From Tricholomella constricta (lineage: Eukaryota; Basidiomycota; Agaricomycetes; Agaricales; Lyophyllaceae), in contig JAACJP010000033.1 in assembly GCA_013368375.1 (NCBI GenBank), positions 1 through 64,000 on the forward strand: 64,000 nt of DNA, given 5' to 3'. The notes beneath the pieces were generated by a model. The model saw nothing but the letters and a program-made list of their open reading frames with translations, searched no databases and had not been told where the DNA came from. Position 1 is the first letter of the stretch; each line of letters begins with the position of its first letter. The position numbers and the translations under genes were made by a program. This document shows, one piece after another, positions 9,290 to 20,800 of the stretch.

Positions 9290-11410
9290 GTGCCTTCTGT
9301 TACCTTTGATACAGCGGCATATGCACAGACCGTCGCTTTTTGTAATGTCATACCTGACAGCACCCTGGATCGCACGCCCGAGAAGTTTTTCTCCTGCGCC
9401 ATTTCACTTGCAGAGCTGCAGTGGGCTAGGCGGAAGCTCGCCAAGGACAATTTGCATAGTGCGTGTGGCGCCGACGGTGTCTCCTATCACACCATTGCGC
9501 TTATCCCCAACGACCACTTACTTCCCTTGTTGCAAATGTGTATTGACTCCCGGCGCACCCCCGGCCCCTGGCTTTATACAGTGCTTGTGGGTATTCTCAA
9601 GCGCCGCGGGACACCAGCAAATCCGAAGGACTATAGGCTGGTTGGGCTCGAGTCCTGTCTGCTGAAATTCTTGACTCTCATTGTGGACAAGCGGCTCCGG
9701 GACTGGGCTGAGTGCAACCACATCCTCCCCGATACGCAGAATGGTTTTCGGCCCGGTTACCGCACAAACAACAACTCCTTCATCCTTAGGTGTGCCATCG
9801 AGCGTGCGCGTGCACAAGGGAAGTCCCTCTACATTGCGTTCATGGACCTTGAGCATGCATTTCCATCCACCGATCTGCCTACCCTTTGGACAAAACTGTA
9901 CAGTAAAGGTGTCTCAGGCCCCATCTTTGATTGGTTGCACACCCTGTATGCAGATATGAACTATGTCGTCCGTCATGGAGGGAGCGTCTCCGCACCTTTC
10001 CAGTCCCTCCTTGGTCTCCTCACTGGTGATACGGCATCTCCCGCCCTATGGAATATCTATTTCTCTGACCTGCTTATTCCCGACCATGCCGATGACATTG
10101 CTCTCCATGGTCGACTCGTATCCCACGTAGAGCAGGCCGACGATGTCGTCCTCTTCTCGATGTCTCCCGGCGGACTTCAGTTCAAAGTGGACGGCTTGCA
10201 ACGGTGGTGTTCTGTCAATCGCATGCTGATCAGTGCTCTTAAATCTCGCTGGTCCCTTGCACGAGCCTCCACACGTGTGCACGACAGCACCGTCATCACT
10301 GTCGCCGGCGTTCCCATCAAGTTTGTCACCGACTACACATATGTCGGCATCACCTTCGACTTCGCCAGTTCTTCCATGTTCCGTCACCATACTTCCACAA
10401 AGGCATCTGCGGCGCGTAGCATCTCCGGCGCAACGTTTACGATTGACTCGTTCGTCGGCGTCATCCCACCTACCGTTGGGCGTCAACTGTACATGGCTCG
10501 AATTGACCCCCACCTCATTCATGGCTGTGAAGTCATCCTGGATGTCGACCGTGCCGCCTTGAATGAGTTGGAAAATGTGCAGCGGACCTTCCTTCGCCGG
10601 CTGCTCCACCTCTCCGCCCGTTCTGTCCTACACCCACTGTACACAGAGACAGGCCTGATGCCCGTCAAATACAGGCGAATAATTCTAGCTGTGGGTTACC
10701 TTAACTCTGTCTTGCGCCTACCTCCTACCTGTTTAGCGCACGCGGCCCTCATGGACTCTTTTGCCTTGGCACGTACTCATCCCCACGACCGCTTGCCCTC
10801 TTGGGTTAAGGACCTCGTTAAAGTCTGCGCCGGTCTGCCTGAGCCGGTTCTCGTCAACATTGACACGCTCTCTAGTGCAGAGGATCTCACCCCCGCCATT
10901 GAGCTCTCTGTCAAGACGTACCTCCAGGCTTGCTGGGATAACTCCGCAAAGTTGATCTTTTGTGCACGCAACCACGACATCACTCGCCGTCGACTTCAGC
11001 CGTACCTCAAAATACCTGATCCGCGTCATCGCCACGCGCTTACCCAGCTCCTTCTCGGTGACCACCCTTTTGCTGTTGAGCAATTGCGCCGACAGCGTTT
11101 TTCCCGGCATCGCATCGAGCGTCACCAACGGCTTTGTCGTTTCTGCACCACTGCTGTTGAGGACGAGATCCATGCCCTCTTCAGCTGCAGGTCCAACTAC
11201 CGGCTAGTCGTGGCACGGGAACGGTTTCTTCAGACGCTGTTTCACCAAGAGCCCAATCTCCGCGTCTTCTTCCGTTCCTCACCTGCTATCAACTTTGTTG
11301 ATTCTCTCGTTAACCGCACCGCAACTCTGAAACCCTTCGCTGCCTATGTATACGAGGTCTTTCAGATCTTTGACGAGGTTCCTCTACTCATCACCGTGCC
11401 TTCGTTATAA
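9290..11410 (+). mobile_element. Non-LTR retrotransposon reverse transcriptase, 5'-truncated
   Basis: The open frame of 706 codons has no ATG at its start and is preceded by a TGA at 9263. Reverse transcriptase motifs are in order: NGFRPGYRTNNN near residue 155, motif A FMDLEHAF near 184, motif B region TGDTASPALWNIYF, and the catalytic QADDVVLF near 282 (the usual YADD tyrosine replaced by Gln). The C terminus carries a Cys-rich module CRFCTTAVEDEIHALFSC near 616, common in LINE ORF2 proteins. No apurinic-type endonuclease domain or gag-like ORF is present upstream, so the copy looks truncated by incomplete reverse transcription, although the remaining frame has no stop. It would copy LINE RNA at a nicked target if the missing part were supplied. 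Confidence 0.85.
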
Positions 11411-12184
11411 TTACTACCAAAAGCAATAGATTGTCGTGTGCCGCCTGCCCTCTCTTTTCCTCCCTATAGTGCTCGCTTTCTGAACGTCCTCCAGTGGACG
11501 TCATACCCACATCTACTGTCATCTCACCTTCCGTGCTTCGCGGGACTCAAGTCTGGATCCAGTGGCCGTGTCACGTAGGTAAACTAATCCGTGTGATTCC
11601 GTATATCACAGCGGCCATGGTTTACTTACGTCCGTAGCATACATTGATGCCATGTATGTAGTGCGGGCCCCGCTTGTTCTTTTTCGGGACCGCTGCGGGA
11701 AATACATCCATCCATCCATCCATTGTAGTCAGTGATACATACATGCCGACGTAAATATCTATATACCGCCTGTATAGTGCACACGCGAACGTAATCCATT
11801 TGCCCCTTCTATACCCATCATGTGCGCTGTAAGACTTTGGGTTGATCGAGTGTCTGAGTGATAGCCACTGTGTGTCAAATTTATAAAGTGTCTAGATACA
11901 GTGGACTGCACACCTTTGCGTTGATGTTTGAATGTCTGAAGAGTGTGTGTACTTGACGTCAACCTTATGGATTGTGTAAATGCAATGATATTGTGCACCT
12001 TGAGCGTTCGAGCCCATTGTCCATCTCTACAGTGCATGCTCGCTGTCCAAAAGGTCATACTACATTTTTAAAGTAAATTGCGGACTTATTAGAAAGACAA
12101 ACGGCTTGATGAAATTGAACTCACTGGGTGTTTCGCACTGCTACACAGCCGTCAATGGGAGAACGAACACCCGCCGTGCATCAG

Positions 12185-12993
12185 AGTCGCGCCTTGTGCA
12201 TCATCTAGTGTTCTGTATGTGGGGTAGAACATCGCCATAAACGCGTACATGCTGCTGCAGATACACACATACCTGTGTAAGTAACACAACCTAACTGCCC
12301 ATCCTGTGTCACATTCGTGCCTTTTTCTCCATTTACAGTTCTGTATGTTGGGTAGAGCGTCGTCAGAAATGCGTAAACGCGGGCATAGATATGTACATAC
12401 CTGTGTGTGTATCACACCTTCAATACATCCTCCCTCCTTCTCTCCACCGCACGTATGGCTGTATGATGTTTTGAGCGATTTGGTTTCTCCTAGATGTTCG
12501 TTAGTCAACTGTGTACCATGTGTCAATGTATTAATCGTGTACCTGCACTTGGTTGAACTCATCTTGAGTGCCCCACATTGTACAGACGTGTCTGTGTGCT
12601 TGAAATGTGTCCCCATCGCGCCATTTGCTTCGTTTACGAGTTCTGTGGAATATAGCGTAGTGGGAAATGCGTCTGCGCAATTGCAGATGCCCACATACCT
12701 TCCTGGGTCCAGACCTTTCCCTATACCGCTTCCTTCAAGCCCCCGCCATGTGTGTGCACCTGTATATCATTTATAGCACTTGTCAGTGTCTAAAATCGTA
12801 TTAATATGGTCATACTACCGCACCTTCAGTCCTGGAGGACAACCTATCGCTAGGCGCCCCATAGAATGTGCTCACAACCCTACAGCCCTACTCCACGACG
12901 TCCCGGTCACGCCCTTTGCATTGATTTCGAATTCTGAGGGATAGAGTGTAGTCAGTCATGCGTGCGCGCCGCTGGGGATGCGCACATACCTGC
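12185..12993 (+). repeat. Four diverged copies of a 90-100 bp unit
   Basis: Copies lie at about 12185-12275, 12306-12405, 12609-12701 and 12903-12993. Each has a GCC-TTTGC-like start, a TTCTGTATG/TTCTGAGGG core (at 12211, 12339, 12641 and 12932), AAATGCGT and a terminal ACATACCTG. Spacing between copies is about 130, 300 and 290 bp, so they are not a simple tandem array. Confidence 0.6.
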
Positions 12994-13074
12994 CTGTATC
13001 GATAGCATTTCCTCTCCGGCTCCCTTGCGGAGGATTCGGAAGTTCAGAGGCCTCAGAGGATTTGGAGGATTAGA

Positions 13075-13252
13075 CGAAGCAATATGGCAGTGTAACATTG
13101 AAAAAATACGCAGAATAGACAAGTTTGGGTTCTCGATGAACAGGAACGGGATACCGGGGAATTCCGAGGGGAATTCGGAGGATTCGAGGGATTTAAATTC
13201 GATGCCCTCAAGACGCCCTGGCGAAGCAATATCTCAGCGTAACATTGAAAAG
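13075..13252 (+). repeat. 31-bp direct repeat, two copies 147 bp apart
   Basis: CGAAGCAATAT...GTAACATTGAAAA occurs at 13075-13105 and 13222-13252 with four differences. The segment between is rich in GGAATTCGGAGG-type motifs. Confidence 0.75.
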
Positions 13253-13427
13253 TGTACCGGAACTATGCACTATACACTTTTTTTGATGTGCACTCTATGG
13301 CGAAGTCTCATATATCTTACAGGTTGTCGTCCATATATGGACTTTAGTCCACGGACCGGTCATGTGAAAATCACGTGGCGGGACCGGTCGACTCGCATTA
13401 GTGGAGATTTGCGGTGAGGTATGACAG

Positions 13428-13452
13428 GACCCACTACTAAAGTAGCGGGAAT
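13428..13452 (+). repeat. Hairpin repeat GACCCACTAC-TAAA-GTAGCGGGAAT, copy 1
   Basis: The quasi-palindrome has arms CCCACTAC and GTAGCGGG around TAAA. A second copy in the same orientation, with one more base pair in the stem, is at 23143-23169. It lies 92 bp upstream of the start codon of the truncated zinc-cluster gene. Confidence 0.8.
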
Positions 13453-13543
13453 TTTTTTCTTCTCCTGCCACCTACTATTACTTGTGATCCGTTCGCGCCT
13501 CCCCCTCAATCTGCACTCAACCCGTGAAGAACCCGACCGAAAC

Positions 13544-13788
13544 ATGGACTCCAAACACGTCATCCGAGCCCTCCAAAGTATGGACACTGAACTCCGGGAA
13601 TGTCTCCGCTACAACAATAGGCCTGGGTTGATCAGGCTGTATGAGTCAGCAGTAAGATTTTCATTGTCTACTTCTGATTCCAAATGTTTGCCCAGGACAC
13701 GGAGATGATGGTGAGGGAGACGGGTCTGGGCAAAGAATACCGGGTCCCTTGTGAGCGCTGCAAGGAGAGGGGATTCCGGTGCATCTGA
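13544..13788 (+). pseudogene. Truncated zinc-cluster-like protein, two exons
   Basis: Exon 1 (13544-13651) encodes 36 residues from MDSKHVIRALQS. A GTAAGA donor and a TTTGCCCAG acceptor remove 44 bp in phase 0. Exon 2 (13696-13788) encodes 30 residues ending VPCERCKERGFRCI before TGA. CERC-x6-C is the first half of the Cys6 pattern in the two antisense genes of the Ty3 element, and the second half is missing. The next recognisable sequence, a LINE RNase H relic, starts within 70 bp, so insertion or deletion probably truncated the gene. It may still be expressed as a 66-residue peptide. Sequence similarity to the other two outside the cysteines was not evident by eye. Confidence 0.5.
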
Positions 13789-13854
13789 CCGCTCTCCGGG
13801 CTGGTCTGCATGAATTTTCAGGTGGGAAGGTAGGCTAACGGCTACGAAAATGCA

Positions 13855-15161
13855 GTGGCGGGTGCAGGAGTGTTCTACTCGACCGGAAATCAACAGAACA
13901 TTAGCATAAAAGTACCAAGAAAATATATCCAATCAAACCAGTCTGCCGAACTGCTAGCCTTGAAAGAAACAGTGGAGAATGCACCAGAAAACAAATGTCT
14001 TTTCCTCGAACTAGACTCAAAATATGTCATACAAAATATAGCATCCAAACTCCAGAAAATCAAAGATGAAGGTTTCATAAGAACAGAAAATGCCGAAATA
14101 CTAAAACTTACAATAGCGCGCCTAAGGAAACGACCCATGCAAACTAGAATAAAATGGGTAAAGGGTCATAGTGGCCATGAACGTAACGAAGGGGCAGATA
14201 GACTCGCCGATATTGCAACCCACGTCCTAGAAGACCCCACATTTGACGAACACATTGAACCACAATGGAGGCTCACAGGAGCGAAACTTAATCACCTTAC
14301 ACAGTCTCTAGCCTACAAAGCCATCCAACAACACAAAGCTGGTAAACCCAATGAAGTTAGAAGATGACCAAAAGAACACCTAGACGAGATCAAGGACGTA
14401 ATAGAAGACACATTCCACAGCCGTCCAACATCCGCCGCTATCTGGAAAGGAACAAGGAACAAAGATTTCTCGAGACAACAAAGATACTTTCTATGGATGG
14501 CCAGTCATGATGCATACATGACAGGCACCCACTGGCAGAGGGGAACACGAAGGGATGAGCTCCGTGAACGGGCAACATGCAGCCACGACGGACAAATAGA
14601 AACCATGAAACACAGGCTAACCCAATGCGAGTGCAGAGGACAGGCCGAAATCTGGCACGAAATGAAGACTATCTGGAACCAGGTTCAGAAAGATACATGG
14701 TTCCAACTGTTGCTCGGACTAGTCCTAGGAAGCCCAGTAGCAGAAATAAAGAATGAGGAGGGCCGCATCCTAAAGGGACGAACAAGGCTTTTCAGAATCC
14801 TCATGGTAGAGGCCGCCCACCTAGTATGGAAATTGCGGTGCGAAAGACTGATACAGAAGAAAACAGGCCTCATTCAAAAACAGAAATCAAAAACCGATGG
14901 AACAAAACAGTAAACCAAAGACTAGCACTAGACCAGAAACTAACAGATAGATCGTTCAAGACGAAAGCAATTCCACGAAAGCGAGTCCTAAACACATGGA
15001 AAGGGACCCTACAAAACGAACAAGACCTCCCAGAGGACTGGATTGGGGCCCACGGGGTTTTAGTGGGTCATCAGAGAAAAAGCACGTCTGATATCTGGGA
15101 CTACATGGCCATGGGTTTCAATAAATATGAGATTTGCGGGAGAAGGTTGATCGTTACATAG
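13855..15161 (+). pseudogene. LINE RNase H and C-terminal tail, broken
   Basis: The frame has RNase H features: AELLALKETVE, LELDSKYVIQNI and KWVKGHSGHERNEGADRLADIA. A Cys/His-rich segment follows (ATCSHDGQIETMKHRLTQCECRGQ), then a conserved tail (VEAAHLVWKLRCERL...WKGTLQNEQDLPEDWIG...VLVG). The same frame is cut by a TGA at 14365-14367, and the tail moves to another frame near 14870, so at least one nonsense change and one frameshift are present. No reverse transcriptase lies upstream. This is the 3' end of an old LINE, unrelated by eye to the copy at 9290. Confidence 0.75.
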
Positions 15162-15617
15162 ATGCCAAAGAATACGACGGAATTTATAGATGTAGTCATC
15201 CGCAATATCACTGGCAGGATTCATGCATAGCCATGTATGAAAACTCTCCGATGCATCAAGTTCAAACAAGGTATAGCATTCCATCTGGCAAGCTTGAGAT
15301 ATCAATTCCATCGTATTTAAGGTCATGGATAGCTGTACCAGCATCGACTCCGATGGATAGCAGTACCAGCATCGAACTCCGATGGATAGCTGTACCAGCA
15401 TCGAATTCCGATGGATAGCTGTACCAGCATCGAACTCCGATGGATACTTATCTCAGTGATTGCTAGGTATCTCTCGAAACGATTCATATGCAGACGTGGT
15501 ATAAATAACAAAGTTCATGCATTATCGGTATGTTAGTCAGTCCGAGGTACAGGCAGAGAATATCAAGTACACGAGAAGAAGCAGCTGCAACGAGTAAATA
15601 CCTATAGGCCATCGAGT
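15162..15617. other. Spacer with 29-bp minisatellite
   Basis: No gene was seen. It holds the minisatellite at 15325-15447 and AT-rich flank before the stop codon of the minus-strand gene at 15618. Confidence 0.6.
15325..15447 (+). repeat. Minisatellite, four units of 28-29 bp plus a partial
   Basis: Units start at 15325, 15353, 15382 and 15411 with ATGGATAGC followed by GTACCAGCATCGA. A partial unit starts at 15440. They differ by one or two bases. Confidence 0.9.
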
Positions 15618-17700
15618 TTATCGCCTATTCCCTCCTCTCTTTCTGGTAGCTGGAACCGGCTTTTTCTTCACCTTCTTCGCAGGTGGGGAGGGCTCCTCTT
15701 CGCTAAGCTCGCTTTCGGACTCGGGCCCAGAGCGTTTACTAGGCAGGTTGAATCCACTGCTCTCTTGCAATGGAGCGCGTCCAGTGGACGTGGTCTGCGT
15801 CGCAGGTGTAGCTGAAGGTGGCTGAGTCAACGTAGCGTTCAATATCGTAGGCGGGGGGTGAGTTTCCACTGGAGGAGGGATGGACGAGCTCCGGGGGGGT
15901 GTAGGAAGACGAGGCTCAGTGGGCCGGGGTGCCGGACGTTGAGCCGCAGTTGTAGAAGGGAGAGGTGGTACTGGCGAGGAGGTCCTTGAAGGTACTGGCG
16001 AGGAGGTCCTTGAAGGTATCTGTTGATGGGTAGATGTGGGGAATTGTGTTTAAATACGGTACGAACTGAAACACACCTGAGTGGTAGACGTTGCTCTCGG
16101 TTCCTCTTCATTCGGGTTGCGTTGTTGGTCTCCCAGCTCCAATTCCCCTCCGCAATCTCCTCCTTGCAACTGAGCCTGCTTGGGGAGAGCAGCGTTACCG
16201 CTATCACCGCTCGCTGCGCGTCCTTCGGCTGCTGCCGCCTGTGCCAGAATCCGGGAAACTGGATCCCCAAGGCCATCGTCGGAGTCGTCATCCACAAGCT
16301 CCTTCGATTTTGAGTTCTTCTTGGAGCGAACGAGGCTGACTTGTCTTGACATAAAGGTAAGTATATTTAATTTATTAACAAGAAAAAAACATACGAGTTC
16401 CACCAAGCGAGTGTTTCCTTTGCCCAAACACTATCGGGCTCCCGCAGAAACATGTTTGCGACATTGTCGAAAAACGTTTCATTATTGAAAAATCCATCGA
16501 GTAGCGTCCATCCCAGCCCAGAGAGTGCCTAGCACAAGTGAAGGTATATCACGGCGAAAATAAATGATCCGACGAACCATGCGTGCGTGAACGGCTGCAT
16601 ACGCGATCGCCCTCGGCTCTACTGTAGTCATCCCATGCTTCTCGGCCTGTGAGGGTTTGTTGCCTCGCTTGTCTCTGTTGAACGCTGCCAGAGGGCCACA
16701 GAAAATACAAAGAAAAGCCTGAAAAACAAGTATCAATTTAAACCTCGCCCAAAAAGACCCAGAACACTTACACGAAGAAGCAACGGACCACGCATGAGAC
16801 CATCAAACTCATTGCCCATGACATACTCTGTCCCTTCTGGGTATAAAAACGAAGGGAACTCCTTTGCCTTGATCTTGATTTCGCCATTTTGGACCTTCTG
16901 CATAAAAGTACTGTTTGAAAAAATGCGTCATCGGGAAGACATCCAATTCATCCACAAAATGGTAGAAAAATAGACACACGTACATAGGGTCTTCAAAGAA
17001 TGTGGACAGGAGCCTGAGAGGCGTCAGTAGGAGACTACACTGCTCGTCGTCCCATCCTCGCTACGTTTCGGGATCGAGAGGATGCCAGGGCTTCTTGAGA
17101 AGAAGGTGGAGGCGTTTGGAGGGCAGAATGTAACTGGCGATCTGGCTCTTCATTGTTGCTGTGTCGTTTGTTCGGGACCGCGTGGCTGCTGTCGCAAGCT
17201 ACCTCCATGGAGTAAGAAGATGTCAGGATGCATATATGCATGTTTCCGCACCTCCTTGATGAACAATTCAAACATGCTTGCATCTTCGACGCAAGCAGAT
17301 AAAACCTTGGCATATGATGGGATAAGTTTGATGATGATTCCGTAGGTGGCTATCTCGGACTCGGTGTAGCTTCAGAAATGGTATTGAGATAAATAAAGGC
17401 GCATATATCTTTAAAAAATATTACTTACTCATCCTCGCGCGTGCCATCTTCTGAGGAGATAGCTTCAGAAACTCCAGCGAAGAAAACACGCTCCAAGTTA
17501 ATGAAGGGGTCCACCCTCAATGGAATCATTCTTGCGGCCTCAATATAACCGCGAAGGGCCGGCGCCCTGCAACGATCATGATCGTGTAAGATGTCTGATG
17601 GCATTGACAACAATACTCACTTGGGCTTTCCATTCTGTAAGGCTTTGAAGATCGCCGCAATGTGTTCCTCATGTGCAGTTTCAGAGGAGTCAGCCGGCAT
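15618..17700 (-). pseudogene. DUF6698-like protein, divergent partner of the Plavaka transposase, one nonsense codon
   Basis: The gene starts at 17700 (MPADSSETAHEEH) and runs through about eight exons. Readable pieces in order are GYIEAARMIPLRVDPFINLE, ATYGIIIKLIPSYAKVLSAC, LLLKKPWHPLDPET-stop-RGWDDEQC, EGTEYVMGNEFDGLMRGP, the exon ending in ALSGLGWTLLDGFFNNETFF...TLAWWNS joined to QVSLVRSKKN, and a Pro/Ser-rich basic tail ending at 15618. The order (small N-terminal helix set, RG-W-D motif, GLMRGPLL, MT-V-P-IAY, final WWN) matches what I recall of the basidiomycete DUF6698 family; function is unknown. A TAG in frame at 17061-17063 interrupts it. The start codon is 129 bp from that of the Plavaka transposase on the other strand. 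Several splice sites were inferred by frame only. Confidence 0.6.
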
Positions 17701-17829
17701 GGTGGAGGTAGCAATTCAAGATGGACCAACGAACTTGGAGAATCCTAACCGTGACTCTAAAAATAGACTATACGCTTTGACCTTTTGACCGTCCCGGACT
17801 CCCAACTGCCCACTTTTCAACCGTTACAA
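17701..17829. promoter_or_regulatory. Shared intergenic region between divergent Plavaka-unit genes
   Basis: Only 129 bp separate the start codons of the minus-strand DUF6698-like gene (17700) and the plus-strand transposase (17830). Both promoters or 5' UTRs must lie here or overlap the opposite gene. No clear TATA box was seen. Confidence 0.5.
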
Positions 17830-20800
17830 ATGGCTTGCTTCAAATGTCCTGGCTGTCCTCGAATATTCGACAATGGCCGCGGTTACGCAAACCACAAAAG
17901 AAGATGCAAATCTAAAATCCAAGCTGCTGCAGCCGCCCGACTTGATCTCCGAATGCAAAATGTCGAGAAAACACGGCAGCGACGGCAGGAGGCTGCTTCG
18001 GAAATATTACCAGAGATACAGGAACAGGAGATGGAGTTGGAGATGGAGATGGAGATGGAGCCAGATTGCAACGATCCAGTATATTATCACCCCTTTTTTT
18101 CCTCTGAAAGAAATTCACTTTTATTGAAATTTCTAAAGCCGGCCATTGTACAAGCGGTACCGTTGGTTCGGCCATCAGGTCGCCCATATCGAAAGATTCG
18201 CATGCCGCGTCGCTTCCGTGATGAGGAACCCCCGGTACCGGTGGTGGTCGTGAATCATGATGACCCTGACACCGAAGACGTACTAGTACCGGATCAGAAC
18301 ACGGAAGTGGACGCACACCCGCATACCGCGAGGGAATTATTCTGCACTGAGCCAGATGGTTATGGCATTGTTCGCAGATATGCATATGGCAAGCCGGTAT
18401 TCACACCTGATGAACTTTACACCATTTCTGACGTTGTCAACTCTCCAAATATTGCCGTAAAATCACCCTCCTCATCTCGTGCATGGTTCTCACCATTCGG
18501 ATCATCACTACAAGATATCGAGGCCGCAGTCACTTTATCATATGCTCCGTTTCCCAACATCTCGATCTTTCGCCTCATGAGTTGGTACTATAATGCGTCC
18601 AATACCAAATCCCTCGGAGAACTCAACAAACTCGTCAACGAGGTCATACTCGCCAAGGATTTTCAACCTGACCACTTCGTCGGATTTAACGCCACTAAGG
18701 AATCTAAACGACTTGGCGCTGAGCAATCAATGCCAAAAACGACAACATCTCGACCATTTTCCCCCCCGAAAGATGGATGGATTGAAGCCTCCGTTTTCAT
18801 TTCCTGCCCTTGCGATGGTGTTACTCATACCTCCGAAGCAGAGGCACCGAAATTTGAAGTTAAAGGCCTTTTTTACCGTCGACCGTTGGAGGTTCTCAAA
18901 GCCGCATTTTCCGAGCCCGGAGCTGAAAAGTTCCACACGACGCCTTTCAAATCCTACTGGAAACCATCTCCGAATGAGCCGGAGGAGCGCATCTATTCAG
19001 AAAGCTATACCGGTGATGTCTTCAATGATGAATATGAAAAAATACGTGCGAAGCTGCCTCCAGGAAAGCCGGAACCCGTTGTTGCCGGGATAATCTCCTA
19101 TTCAGATTCAACCCATCTCACGAGCTTCGGATCAGCGTCACTTTGGCCGCTTTATTTTTTTATTGGGAACCAATCCAAGTATCCTCGTGGCAAACCAAGT
19201 TCATTTGCGGCTCATCATGTCGCGTACATCCCCAAAGTGAGTTCATAGATTTTCAGTGGATACATGCGCTAACAGACCTATCAGCTCGGAGATGATATTC
19301 AAGAATTTTATCTAAACACGTTCGGAAAACTCGCCACTGGAGCAACCCTGACCCATTTGCGTCGAGAGTTGATGCAAGCGGTGTGGCTTCTTCTGCTCGA
19401 TGACGAATTTATTCATGCCTATGTTCATGGGTTTGAAATGGAACTTTTTAATGAACTGTTAAGTTTTCTTTTCCCTCGTTTTTTGGCACACTCCGCCGAT
19501 TACCCCGAAAAGTCAGTTTTTGGATGATGTATTTTTGCATTTTACTGATGGAAATGCAGGGTTCTCATGTCGTGCATCCGATACTTATCAGATTGTCCTT
19601 GTCCCCGTTGCGCGACTCTCGCGTGGAACATCTCACAGCTGGGAACAATCCGGGACCTTGCCAATCGGGATCAATTGATGAGATTTGACAATGAGCCACA
19701 GCAATTCGACATCAAGATGGTCCGAGAATGGTTATATGTGAAGGGCATGAATATTAGCAGCGTCTTTGTTGACCGCGTGCTTGGTCCAAAATCGCTGATT
19801 CCAACACGAGTGCGTTTCCCCTTTCTTTTCATCACAGTTTGGCATTGAGCAACTGTAGAATGCATTCTCAACCCGCCTCTTCAAATATGGGTTCAATTTC
19901 TATTGTCTTTTCGCCCCCGACTTGCTCCATGAATTTGAACTCGGAGTATGGAAGGCCACTTTCATCCATTTATTACGGATGGCTCACACTCAAGGTGGCG
20001 ACACAATTCTGAACCTCAATGCTCGGTAGGATTTTTTATGGCCGTTTATGCACGCTCTAATAATTTTGTCTTCTTTGCAGATTTCGAGAAGTGCCAACAT
20101 TTGGTCGGGATACAATCTGGCGGTTCACGAGCAATGTCTCTGGACTAAAGAAGCTGGCTGCGCGAGACTTTGAGGACATTCTCCAGGTACGTCTTAAATG
20201 CTTTAGGTCTATATTCATTAATTAACACCAGATAATTTCCTGCTGGCAGTGCTCGATACCAGTTTTTGAGGGTCTATTCCCCAAAGAACATGACCGCATC
20301 ATCCGACGGCTCCTTTTTGAGCTCGCAACATGGCATGGCCTCGCAAAACTCCGGCTGCATACTGAAACAACACTTCACGATCTCGAAAACTCAACCACAC
20401 AACTTGGAACTATCCTACGAAAATTTCAGTCAGACGTCTGCCCAGCATACGAAACAAGGGACCTTCCTTCAGAAGAAACTGCCCGTCGTCGCCGCCAAGC
20501 CAGGAAAGTGAAAGCCCCAACCCCCAAAAAGGTGCCACCACAACAAAAGTTCAACGCGACAAAACCTGAAAAGAAAAAGGAGAAGACGACACGCCGAGAT
20601 TTAAATATGGCTACGTACAAACTGCATTCGCTTGGAGATTATGTTCGCTCCATCCGTGAACATGGAACGACGGACAATACCAGCTCACAAACAGTATTTA
20701 GTTTCATCTTCGCTTCAAACTCTTCTAATTGTAGTCCGTGTTTTAGGGCGAACTAGAACATCGTCGCGTCAAGAGGTTTTACCCACGAGTTCACAAGGGA

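Larger units (their letters stand above)
11411..13543. other. Repeat-rich stretch without recognisable genes
   Basis: It holds the LINE 3' flank, a short CATC microsatellite near 11705-11722, four diverged copies of a roughly 90-bp unit (12185-12993), a 31-bp direct repeat (13075 and 13222), dyad motifs near 13329-13411 and the hairpin at 13428-13452. Short open frames here show no family features. Confidence 0.6.

Noticed and set aside
9046..9450. Minus-strand 134-codon frame overlapping the LINE start
   Set aside because: It overlaps the well-supported reverse transcriptase frame and has no family features.
15325..15447. CRISPR array
   Set aside because: The 28-29 bp units follow each other without unique spacers. 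This is a minisatellite in a eukaryotic genome.
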